Shown: positions 1 to 14,521 of the stretch, piece by piece | Layout: the number at the start of each line of letters is the position of its first letter | How positions within the stretch are numbered: the first letter of the stretch is position 1 | Source: Smittium culicis | Taxonomy: Eukaryota; Kickxellomycota; Harpellomycetes; Harpellales; Legeriomycetaceae | Reading direction: 5' to 3' | Assembly (NCBI GenBank): GCA_001970855.1 | Contig: LSSN01002635.1 | Location: 1-26,318, forward strand | Length of the DNA stretch: 26,318 nucleotides | Position numbers and translations under genes: made by a program | Notes under the pieces: generated by a model | What the model was told of the DNA's origin: nothing | What the model saw: the letters and a program-made list of their open reading frames with translations, nothing else | Database searches by the model: none

Positions 1-217
1 CAGCAGTAGACCGGTGCCACCTTTGGCGTGATCGGCTTTTGCCTCTATACAGGTGTATCCTGGTATACGGCAGCGGTATGTTTTTTTAGTTAAAAAAGTT
101 TCCTGGAGTGCCAGGATATCGGGCTTAGCACTATCCGACTTTGAAAAATTCAGATAGTGCTATTTTTTCTCGATTTGGCTAATTAAAACCGTGCACCAAT
201 CTTGGGCACTTACAATT
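1..217 (-). mobile_element. LINE-like retrotransposon relic: endonuclease domain fragment, truncated by window edge
   Basis: Read on the minus strand, this stretch encodes a recognisable start of an AP-endonuclease-like (EEP) domain as found in non-LTR retrotransposons. Visible motifs are PDILALQET, whose Glu is the metal-binding residue of the family, then a PGYTCIEAKADHAKGGTGLLL-like segment, in which the GGTGLL turn is typical. The frame continues beyond position 1, so the rest of the element lies outside the window. It is broken: an in-frame TAG sits at 160-162, and the expected N-terminal start of the domain (a KIG-like strand) appears in another frame near 190-215, implying a frameshift. 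The local base composition is far richer in G and C than the flanking DNA. The family assignment rests on motifs only; another EEP-family enzyme is possible but less likely given the decay. Confidence 0.72.
126..162. repeat. 10-bp perfect inverted repeat, 17-nt loop
   Basis: TAGCACTATC (126-135) is followed after 17 nt by its exact reverse complement GATAGTGCTA (153-162). The right arm contains the TAG that interrupts the endonuclease frame. Nothing indicates a regulatory role. Confidence 0.75.
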
Positions 218-848
218 TAATTGCAATAGTTAAACTTTGTCTAAAGAGACCAAACTTGTACCAAATTGTAGTTCTTGGCAAGGTCAACAAAGTTGTATTA
301 ACAAGTTAAAGTCGATAGACTACGATTTCGATGGTTATAGCCAATTTTATTTAGTAAGGGCGTAAAAAAAAGTGAATAGTAGATAAGAAATAAAATTTTA
401 TATATTCTCTAATCCTATTGGCTCGCTCAAGAAAAAATTTTCTAAGAGAGAGGGGCGGTATAATATCTAATAACAGATATATTTTTTTATATGAATATAT
501 TTTCTGTTGAATTTAGTTATCAAGTATGCAAATTCATGTGGCCTAAAGCTGGCGCTTAATTATAATGTGTTATTCTGTGGCGAAAACCTATCAGTATACT
601 GATATCTGACACTTTAGTTATATGTTCGATTTTCACAGTAATTATAAGTACATTAAACTATATTCTAAAAAAACATTGACCATTTTTCTTTGAAAAAAAA
701 AAAAAAATCTCTAAATTTATTACAACAATTAGCCTGATATTTAAAACTGTCATGAATGTGAAAATTTATTTATTGAGTTAATAAGTATAATTATTTTAAA
801 TTCTATTGAATAATTGATTTGCGAAATGAAATAAGAAAAAACATTAAA
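218..848. other. intergenic stretch between retrotransposon relic and PLPBP 3' end
   Basis: AT-rich DNA with homopolymer A and T runs and no supportable reading frame. Its right part must hold the 3' untranslated region of the minus-strand PLPBP gene. No RNA gene was recognised. Confidence 0.6.
765..774 (-). promoter_or_regulatory. candidate poly(A) signal for PLPBP
   Basis: The minus strand reads AATAAATAAA here, two overlapping AATAAA hexamers about 75-85 nt past the PLPBP stop codon. The distance and match suit a polyadenylation signal, but AATAAA arises often by chance at this base composition. Confidence 0.4.
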
Positions 849-2183
849 TCAATCATAAAGTCTTGGATTTCTTGGCCCAAAGATCTTTTCTCCAACTCTT
901 ATACTTGTTGATCCGACCTCCAAAGCGTGTTCGTAATCAATTGTCATTCCCATACTTAACTCTAGTTCAAACCCTAGAACCTTAGATATTTCGTCTTTTA
1001 GTTTTATCAACCTCTGTTTGATTTAAAAGAAAGAATACAATTAGTTATTAAAAAAAGAGAAGAGAATAAAGCTTTACTATATATAAAATATAATATGTTA
1101 CCAGAAAGTCGGGATTCGGTGTCATTAAAGAGTTTTCTATTGATCCTATCGTCATTAGACCCAATAAATTTAAATCAGGACAATTGTTTATTATACTTAT
1201 ACAGGTACTTTCCAAAAGTGCTTGCTCAACTCCACCCTTATCTACAAGTACATTATAATTGTATCATTTAGTCAAGGTGATGCATAAAAACAGTATAGAA
1301 ATGTACAAATAATATGAGTTTCTTGTTCAATTCGTGTAGTTTTGAATATTACTTGGTTCGTTGCTGGTGTTGACCTGTACGAATATATTAAGAGGGCGCC
1401 CGTGGCCTGCAGCGGACCACGCATCGTTCATTTTTTTAGCTTTTTCAGCACTGTCTATAGTTTCTACAGCCCAAAGATTTGGAATGCCTATAAAAGAAAT
1501 CAGCAATTTTTTTTTATTTTTAGATAAATTTAGGAATTTAAGAGGTTTTGTTCTTTACAAGAATCCGTTAATTGGGCGAAATTAAATTGAAATAAAAGAA
1601 TTTTGCAGGGATTATTTTCTTACTAGCCAAAATTTTGCACTTGTTGCTTTGGAGCCTACCGAAATAGTGCCATCTGATCTCGTTAGGTATCTATATTTAT
1701 GCTGTAATAGTTAGTATCTGAAATAAAAAAAATTAATATAAAATGAGAATAGACAATTACAATTTTTGCTTTTATTACTAGTTCTTGGACCTATTGTTTG
1801 AATGGGTTATTAAATATAAGTGGAGATGGGAGTATAATTTTGATGTTTTTATAAAGATATAGAATACATGTATCATGGTATAAATATTTTGAATATTACA
1901 TAGTTTTCTCCAAAATGAATCTGGCCAGTTTTAAGAGCAGCGATAAGATCAGATACAGGTCTTGTTTTTGAAGCTAGTACTAATCTTGCCTGCAGAAAAA
2001 AAGTGCTTAGATTAGTTTTTGAAAATGGCTTGAAGCGCAAAAGAATAAATTTCTTTAATTTCTTGTAAAATTAATATTGATTACTTGTTTTGTGCTCTTA
2101 TTTTTAATAGCTTCTAAAACTTCACTAATCTTTGAAGAAATTTCTTCTACTCTTGCTGGGTCGGTTATAAGCGATGTGTCCAT
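849..2183 (-). CDS. PLPBP: pyridoxal phosphate homeostasis protein (PLPBP / YggS / YBL036C family)
   Basis: Binds pyridoxal 5'-phosphate on a conserved Lys and, in characterised relatives, buffers vitamin B6 and amino-acid metabolism; no catalytic activity is established for the family. Exons on the minus strand are 2085-2183, 1900-1989, 1761-1790, 1624-1690, 1353-1487, 1102-1241 and 849-1013, totalling 726 nt and 241 aa, the usual family length. Motifs across junctions: LVLASKTRP with the PLP Lys at 41; HFGENY at 58-63 joined to VQELV from a 30-nt exon; IRWHYFGRLQSNKCK at 78-92; FVQVNTS before residue 141; GLMTIGS at 168-174; and the C-terminal phosphate-binding block LSMGM at 206-210 with GSTSIRVGEKIFGPR at 221-235. 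All introns are GT-AG, 70-136 nt. The ATG is the only one in frame near the start and has an A-rich context. No targeting peptide is evident, so it is probably cytosolic. The gene looks intact. Confidence 0.95.
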
Positions 2184-2880
2184 TTTTTTTGTGCTTTAGA
2201 ATTGATGTCTTATTATAATTATTTTTTTGGTAAGGAATGCTTGCTGATAAAAAATTCGAAAATAATACAGACAACTATGCTCCTAAAGCCCTGCTATTTA
2301 TTCTAGTTCAAATATTTGAAAATAGTATAAGTTGATTTAAAATACTCGCTGATAGTAAAATTTTTTATCTCTTTAGGATAATTAGAAATTTCGAGCTAAT
2401 TGAAATACAAAATTTATACTATTGATTTTTTTGTTTATATTGTAATAATGCTCCAAAATATTTTTCGGTTCAAGATTTAGCCCTAATAAAACCCCCTTTT
2501 TGAAATTATTACTTACTAATGAATCACTTTGTATCATCGATTATACTTATTGCTACAAGTAAAAAGGCATTTCGATATTATTTTTTTTTTTTTGATTATA
2601 GCACAGGTTAGCTTAGCAAATTGATTACTAAGCAAATAGATAACAGTCACGGGGAACTTTGTATGTGCTCTGCAAGTTTTTTTGGTGGTGGAATCACTTA
2701 CAAACTAAAGCGTGTCATTATTCAACACGATTGGTCTAACAATTGGTGTTACCTATAACGATTAAGGTCAGTGCCTGCTTATACCTTTTTTTTTTTAATT
2801 GTTAATGCCTTCAAATTAAGGATCTTATAATTATATTTGCACATATTACGTTCCTACTGATTAAAAAAAAAAAAAAAAAT

Positions 2881-3009
2881 TGTCCGATGGAATACTAATT
2901 CCATGCCCTAGTATGCCGGAAATCGTAATAAATGTCCGTGTCCTGTAATAAATTAATTAAAGAGTGTCCGTTTCACAAAGATACTCTCGGATTTCGTGGA
3001 AAGTGTCCT
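2881..3009 (+). repeat. cluster of TGTCC(G) motifs, possible transposon-end remnant
   Basis: TGTCCG or GTGTCC occurs at about 2881, 2933, 2939, 2965 and 3002, in a patch that is GC-richer than its surroundings. Short repeated sub-motifs of this sort occur in terminal regions of DNA transposons. No matching inverted end or transposase is visible, so this is a weak call. Confidence 0.3.
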
Positions 3010-3479
3010 AAAAAATATCCTATTTTTTTTTGCTCAAATCTACCTATATTTATCAAAAAAAAAAATAAGGGATAAGTATATTATATTATTATTTAAATAC
3101 TAATATTAATGATGCAGATACTCCATTTCCCTTTACTAAAATAAATGGACTTCTTGAATATTTAAAAAAATAAAAGTAATAATACTACTGGAGAAAGTAA
3201 TTTTTTTCTTCAACTTTATATCATACTTTAGATTTTAGTTGGAAAAAAACTAAATATACCAAATAAGCTGGTTATTAAATGTGACTGATGTTTACATAAT
3301 ATCGCATTTAGACAATATCTCGGTCAATAATAAATACATTTCTTGAAACAAAAAAAAAAGAAAAAATTGAAAAGAGAGAACTAAATGAAAATTAATTGAA
3401 GAAACAAGTTTTTTTTTGTAATTTTAAATCAGGTGATACTTATAAAAATTAATTTTGAATCATAATTCATCACACAAAT

Positions 3480-3555
3480 GACTATAAAACTGTCATTTTT
3501 TTTAATCTCGGAATTTTATTGGTACGATAACAATAATAGACTATAAAACTGTCAT
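3480..3555 (+). repeat. 17-nt direct repeat, 59-nt period
   Basis: GACTATAAAACTGTCAT is present exactly at 3480-3496 and again at 3539-3555. The sequence between the copies is not repeated. Its function is unknown; it could be the residue of a tandem duplication or a pair of protein-binding sites. Confidence 0.6.
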
Positions 3556-6115
3556 CGATTCTTTTGAGATTTTTAAAACCGCGTTGTTTTATTAAATGTT
3601 TTTTGTGAAATCGAAAAACTAAACACAATTAAACTTTAGCTAAAGATAATTGATAATAAAACTGAAATGCTTTTATAAAATTTATTTCAGAATATTGTCA
3701 ACTATAAACAAAATCTAAAAAAAAACAACTATTCTAAACCTTCAATTTATAGAATACCCATAACTATTTTTCTATTGCCATATTTTCCATATCTACCAAA
3801 TAAAAATTAAAAATAACACTTTTAACATTTTGAGATTTTTATTATTATTTAGTTGCGCTAATAGTATATTACTGTAAATTAGACGTAAACTATGCCCTTA
3901 TTTGTTAATTCTGTAAATTATATATCAGGTAAATAATTTATATGTGGGAGATTCTGAATTAAGTAAATGTAATCTTGCATCTTTAAAATATTGAACCTAT
4001 TATTATTATTAATGACTGAATTGGATAGGCATTTCGACTTGCCTATTTATTCATTTCGCTTTGAAATTTTTTAAATCTACTTGACATTAATTTTTTAAAC
4101 AATTTTACACTGTAGCAATTTACACTATTAAATGTATAAATTTCTGTCTATCTTTTATCATTTTTTTACTCACAATGAATTTATTATAGTCGATTTAAAA
4201 GTGATTATAAAACCATTATAATGTACATATTTTAATATAAGATTTCTATATGTCACTTTCAGCTAACCTTGTAGCTTCGGATACTCTGGGTACTGATTTA
4301 AGGGCATTCATAAATAAATAATCATACATTTGGTAATAGTTATCTTTACTCAACGTTTTAAATATTTTATTGCTTATAAATTAAAATATAAAAAATTAAA
4401 ATGCAGGTTTTATACACTTTAGCGAGTATTGTGACGGTTCCTTATACTAATTTTGGGTAATTATACATGATAATAATTAACCTATTCAATTTAGCTTTAT
4501 TATTACATTGCTAAAATCTAAAATTTAACAAAAAATAGAAAATATACATATAATTAATCAAATTGTGAAAAAAAAGTAAAAAAGTGTAGAGAATTTGGAA
4601 AAAAATTTATGAAATGTTTTAGTTCATAATTTTTTACATTCGCCTTATAATCATTTAACGAGCTTTAAATTTTAAAGCTAGATACATAAACCATTAGCAA
4701 AAAACATCTAATATATAAAAACCGTTTTCATATCTTGAAAGTGTAATAGTAAAATACGATCAAAAATCGATCACTAGTTAAAAATTTATAGAAAAAAAAA
4801 TAAAGATTCCAATTTTTTTTTCATACTTAGCTTATTTAATTACTTAATTTCCTATTACCTCGATTTTGGTATTGATCCCCTATTTTGGAATGACATTTCG
4901 TTTTCAGTTTTATATCGATATTGTATTCCAGCAAATATTCTTTAGAGCAAAAAGTTGATCGATGGATGTTAACAGTCAATAAGGAAAGTATTAGCTCCAA
5001 TATTTATTACATTAATCACTCTCGAATTGATTGAATCGGATTCTTTGAATGATTCCTTCGGTAAATTATTGCATAGGGTTTGAACATGACAACTAAGTAT
5101 ATCTATGCCTTCTACAAAATATTTATTGGAGATTCATGCCATCCATTCAATAATTTGAGAAATCTACTTATTATAAATTATGTTAAATATAAGCTTTCTA
5201 ACTTTGGGGTACAGTAATACTGTATTCAATTTTGCTGTAATGATGTTAGTTATTGGAATTAACCTCATTAATGGGTCTTAATTAAAACGGTTATATGGTG
5301 ATCTTTCTGTTGATAGACAATATACCAATACATTTTCCTTCTCGTAGGATATAAACTATTTTTAACCTACAATATATATCCGACAGTATTCAATCATACA
5401 GACATCACTCTGATGCAAAACTCAGACATTGATTTTGAGTATTGTGGTAGCAACTATAAATTTACTTTTAAATAATAAACGGAACTATAAATACATTTTT
5501 TTAATAGGGTGAACTGGAAAGGTGAATAAATACTATTTGTAAGCCAACTGAGACCTTAGTTTAGCGAGAATAATAATCTCTATTAGTTTTAGTTTCTTTA
5601 TTGATATTTTGACGCAATAAAATTCCAGCGCTATAAAAATAAAGGACATATTCACGTTAAAGCTAATATTTGTAGCTGAATATCTTAATTTACTCAAAAT
5701 TATCTTTGAAAACTACATATGATATGTATATATGCGTGTAATAATAATATAATTTCTACCCACAGCGAATATTAAAATATATATATCTAAAACTCGTAAT
5801 AATTTGCTTATTGACAATTTGTGGTTCTAAAAAATCTCAAATTTCTGTTGATATGAAAAGTTAGCTGAGTTGTGTTAGTATACTTCTATAAGATCAAATC
5901 GACTATTGGTTTGATATGATTTAGAAATTATTTTATTTCTAGCCAATAGCCATGTAAAACTACTTTTCACAACTCAAGTAATTTGGCGCTAGATCAATCC
6001 TAATCAAAATTGATTTATAGCTTTGTCTATAAGCCCTTTACAAATATATATCTAATTTTAGAGCTAAAAATTGCGAGTTCCAAAAGCCTTTGTTAAATCA
6101 GCGATATCAATTTTG

Positions 6116-6122
6116 TTTTCAG
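6116..6122 (+). other. possible 3' splice site of a 5'-UTR intron of ISM1
   Basis: A T-rich TTTTCAG ends 3 nt before the ISM1 ATG at 6126. It is a better pyrimidine-tract acceptor than most used inside the gene. A 5'-UTR intron would explain it, but the matching donor cannot be fixed without transcript data. Confidence 0.35.
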
Positions 6123-6125
6123 ATA

Positions 6126-11168
<5,043 letters not shown>

Positions 11169-11378
11169 TTTATAAATTAAAATACCCTTTATATATTTTA
11201 TTGGATTTGTTTATCATTTTTTTCTTTTTTTGCCTACGTGAAATTTTTTTCTTCATCGAAAATTTTTTCTTAATTAAATTTATTTTAAACACTACAATAA
11301 AGTTTTTTTTTACGAGAAATTTATTTAAAACAATATAAAAATGTATAAAATGCCATAATAAAGTATTCAAAAAAAAAT
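11169..11378. other. ISM1 3' flank between convergent genes
   Basis: AT-rich, with long T and A runs and no coding content. AATAAA hexamers at 11296-11301 and 11357-11362 are 128 and 189 nt beyond the ISM1 stop and are candidate plus-strand poly(A) signals. Any minus-strand reading frame here is low-complexity Lys/Ile sequence. Confidence 0.5.
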
Positions 11379-11526
11379 GCTATCCGACCATTCTCCGTCG
11401 TTCTAGCAGCTGCATATCCACTGGGCAACGATTCAAAGGGGCTGGTGATTCACTAATACTTTCAGGTATTAGCAATCGGGTAGCACGAATTCTATCCAAA
11501 AACTTTGTTGATGCCAGCTCAATAAT
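11379..11526. other. GC-richer island of unknown nature: structured RNA or coding relic
   Basis: About 150 nt with roughly 45% G+C sits in an otherwise very AT-rich gap. Two readings compete. (1) The minus strand is open for 48 codons (11380-11526, ending in TAG) with protein-like content including STKFLDRIRATRLL and ESISESPAPLNRCPVDMQLL. It has no ATG at its start, so it would be a terminal exon or a relic. (2) The plus strand can fold: GCTATCCGA (11379-11387) pairs over 9 bp, with one G-U, to TCGGGTAGC (11476-11484). Inside it lie a 7-bp hairpin CTAATAC/GTATTAG (11453-11472) and a TCGTT/AACGA stem (11398-11431). I recognise neither a protein family nor a known RNA. Confidence 0.4.
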
Positions 11527-11740
11527 TTAGCAGGATTGTAAATAGTTGGTTTGAAATTTTACATTTTATCTGTTCAATCCTCTTCTATTATGAATTCAAA
11601 TCAATTTGGAAAATTATAGTAAACTTGATATTATAGTCAACTACGTGGCGAAATTTATTAGAAGCTTTGGCAGTTTTATTTAGTATAAAAAAAGTTTAAA
11701 AAGTATATAAAAATGTTGAATAAAAGAATTTTTAGGTTTA

Positions 11741-14521
11741 TTAGTCTTCGTCTGAGGAGTCATTGGGGTTTTTGTGTCCTTTTGCGCCAGCTTGACCACG
11801 AGCTTCAGCCATTTGAGCAGCAAATGAACTTTCTTCAGGCTCAGAAATATCGTCATCAAAATCAGATACAGGTGGTAAAGTAGACGGGTCGACAACAACC
11901 ATTTTAATGTGTTGCTGAACATCGCAGCCAATATATGAATCTGAAACTATGTTAATGTAGAAATCGAATTTTCCAGGAGCTGAAGGAGCTTGGAATTGTA
12001 CAGAAAAGATCTTTTCTGTTACGAGGTCAGATATTAGTACAGGTGGAACGACATTTCTTGAGTTTAGTGGATTTGAGAATACAAACCACCAATTTGAAAG
12101 TTTTCTGGCAGCCAGGTAAGGAGCAACTACCTCTGGGGGTTCAGCTGTATTTTTTTTATCTTTAGAAATTGTATTGAAAACTTGTTCGATCGAATCAATA
12201 TCAGTTTCATCAAGATTATCAAATATTTCGGAAACTTTTTTAATGCTAGAATCTTGTGACTTGTGTTTTGGTGAAGCGTTAATAATTTTAAGCTTAACAA
12301 TTAGTGTAACAATAGAGTATGGAGTAATACTGGAATCGCCGATAACTAATAATATATAAATAAAATTAAGAATAGAAAATTTAAGATAAGCTACTAAAAT
12401 AGAGAAAACGCTTACCAGAAATGACAGCTTTGGTAATCTCGACTTGTGGATAGGAGTCGATAATAGAAATAACTTCATTGGCATTTTCACCCAAGATGCT
12501 TAATTTGTCTTTCTTATCTTCAGCACTTAGCCTTCTTATTTGATGGATTCCATAAAGGTTATGGGTCTAAAATAAATAAAAAGGTTAAATACTTATTTAT
12601 GAATAAATTGGTGGGAAAAAATTAAATTAAATAAATTGATGAATAAATAATTACAGCAGATAATTCTCTAATTTGTTGATTAGTTAGGTATGGAAGCATA
12701 GAAATTGGTGATGCGAATTCATAAACACCTTGCACAAGCATTTGTGTTATGCTAGTTAATAATAGAGTACAACCAGACCAGCCATGGACACCAGAAATTT
12801 GGATAAGACCGCGATGAACGAGATGAATAGATTTTTCGACGATGGATTGTTGTTCTAAAATAAGATTATATTACAATAATAGTTAATATTTTATACAGGG
12901 TGGAGAAGTAGAAAATATTGAATAACTACGGATTGATAAGTGTTGGTTTTCGATCTCAATTCTCAAAAAGTGAGCGTATAATAAAACTTTGGCTTTCCAG
13001 GCACTGTCAGAGTTAAACTAAAAATTAAAATTATGAGTTGATTAAAATATATAACTAAAAGAAATATAAAAAATAAGAACACTAACTTTCTCAGATCTAA
13101 CAAATGCTTCAAGAGCGTAAGTTTGGTTTGCAACTTGAACTTTTTTTTCGATTTCAACCAAATCAGAGCGTTCAGATTCTTTGAAGGCTAGATCAGCAGA
13201 GTTGAATTCCTCAGCAGCACATAGGAGGTCAATTAGATCTAAAAAAATGAAAATGAAAATTAGAATAAAGATCAGCAAATATTATAAGAAAAAATTTATA
13301 TATAGAAAACTTACTCAGTTGGGAGATAGGCTCTCTTATATTTTTAAAGAAGGTTATCATTGTTGGGTTTAAAATACCATCCTTGGTGTATCTAGATGAG
13401 TTATACCACCATCTACCGACATAGAAAGGTAGTAAAAAGCCAATGATGAGTCCGTAGAGAGACATGACAAAAGGAGAAGCATGAGCTTCGACTAATAGCT
13501 TAGGAAGGGCAATACCCATAGTTCTTGCTATAAAGTGGCGGAGAGGGATTAGATAATGTTCAAAGGCAAGTCATATATTTTAATGAGACTACTTACAAAT
13601 TAAACCATCTGGATTTCCGTATTTGGCGTAGTTTTCTCTTGCTTCATCATCAGTAAGTCTGTAAAAAAAAAAGAGAAAAGCGATTTGTTATCAAGATATA
13701 TTAAATAAATAAATAATATATGTAAAATTACGTTTTATATGCTTTGGTGATTTCAATGTATTTGGCTTCAGCGTTTTCTCTATCTTCGGCTTTAACTTTA
13801 TCAGGATGGCTAAATTAAAAGGTAAATATAAATTAAAATGGTTTTTATTCTGGTTTAAAGTAATAAAGAGTGGATAAAAAGTTGGATGAATTACAATTTT
13901 AAAGATAATTTTTTGAATGTTCTTTTAATTTGGCCTAAATCAGCACCCTATAGCATGTGATAAATAAAAGGTGGTTAGTTATTGCTAATTTAGATAAAAC
14001 GAAAAGAAGATTTGGTAGCTTACAGTATCAACGTTCAAAATTTGGTATGGATCCCAGATAGGGCCAGTTTTGATATCAGTATTTTTAACTTGGTAAGCTA
14101 TCAAGCTAAGTAAAACCCAGCCAAAAGCTAAAAGTGAGTATCTATTGAAAAGGAAGAGATAAATTGTAAGAGGTTATGGCTAAGAATTATAAAAAATGTT
14201 GATGAAGACAGGATTATTACTTGACTAATGGGACTTTGGATTTAGATTCTGATTTTCTAGTTCTGAGCTTTAAAGTATTAGATTTAGATTTTTTTTGTGG
14301 GTCAGCTATTTAATAAAGTAAAAAGTAAAAATTTAGGAATGTAAAATATATTTTGAATAGGATGTTATTATTTGTGTTTGATGTGAATAGCGAGGCGAAA
14401 AAATTGTAGTACCTGAAGAAGTAAAGAGATAAATAGTGCTTGGTAAAAGGATCACTGATAGGATGGTAAGGGCGAAGAAGTAAAAGGTTACACCCGACTC
14501 ATCATAAGTGTAATTAGCCAT
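11741..14521 (-). CDS. SEC63: SEC63, ER translocation J-domain subunit
   Basis: Recruits and activates the lumenal Hsp70 (BiP/Kar2) at the Sec61 channel for post-translational import into the ER. Minus-strand exons: 14413-14521, 14221-14305, 14024-14141, 13895-13947, 13732-13809, 13597-13658, 13315-13527, 13087-13238, 12930-13017, 12655-12854, 12416-12566, 11741-12345; total 1914 nt, 637 aa, near yeast (663) and other fungal lengths. It opens with YTYDESGVTFYFF and transmembrane segment 1 (about 13-33), followed by a basic loop and segment 2 (about 67-82). The lumenal J domain runs about 94-167, with WDPYQIL and an intact HPDK at 123-126, ending in YGNPDG. Segment 3 is about 188-206, then comes the cytosolic Brl region. 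The tail (598-637) is acidic and ends NDSSDED with CK2-like sites; in yeast this tail binds Sec62. Introns are 69-107 nt. One donor is GTTAGT (13086). The stop is a tandem TAA TAA overlapping an AATAAA. Confidence 0.96.

Larger units (their letters stand above)
2184..6125. other. 3.9-kb intergenic region between divergent PLPBP and ISM1
   Basis: Very AT-rich, with many poly(A)/poly(T) tracts. It must hold the promoters of both flanking genes, but I cannot point to a specific promoter element. No reading frame with protein-like content was found on either strand. The only structures seen are a cluster of GTGTCC motifs near 2881-3009 and a 17-nt direct repeat near 3480-3555. Confidence 0.6.

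Noticed and set aside
11379..11526. Island as a tRNA or spliceosomal snRNA
   Set aside because: There is no cloverleaf or B box, and no match to the invariant U1, U2, U4, U5 or U6 words or to an SRP or RNase P core.
11741..12490. Single 249-aa minus-strand reading frame
   Set aside because: Its first 48 residues are the wrong frame of a SEC63 exon plus intron read-through; only 11741-12345 is real coding sequence, joined by a 70-nt intron.
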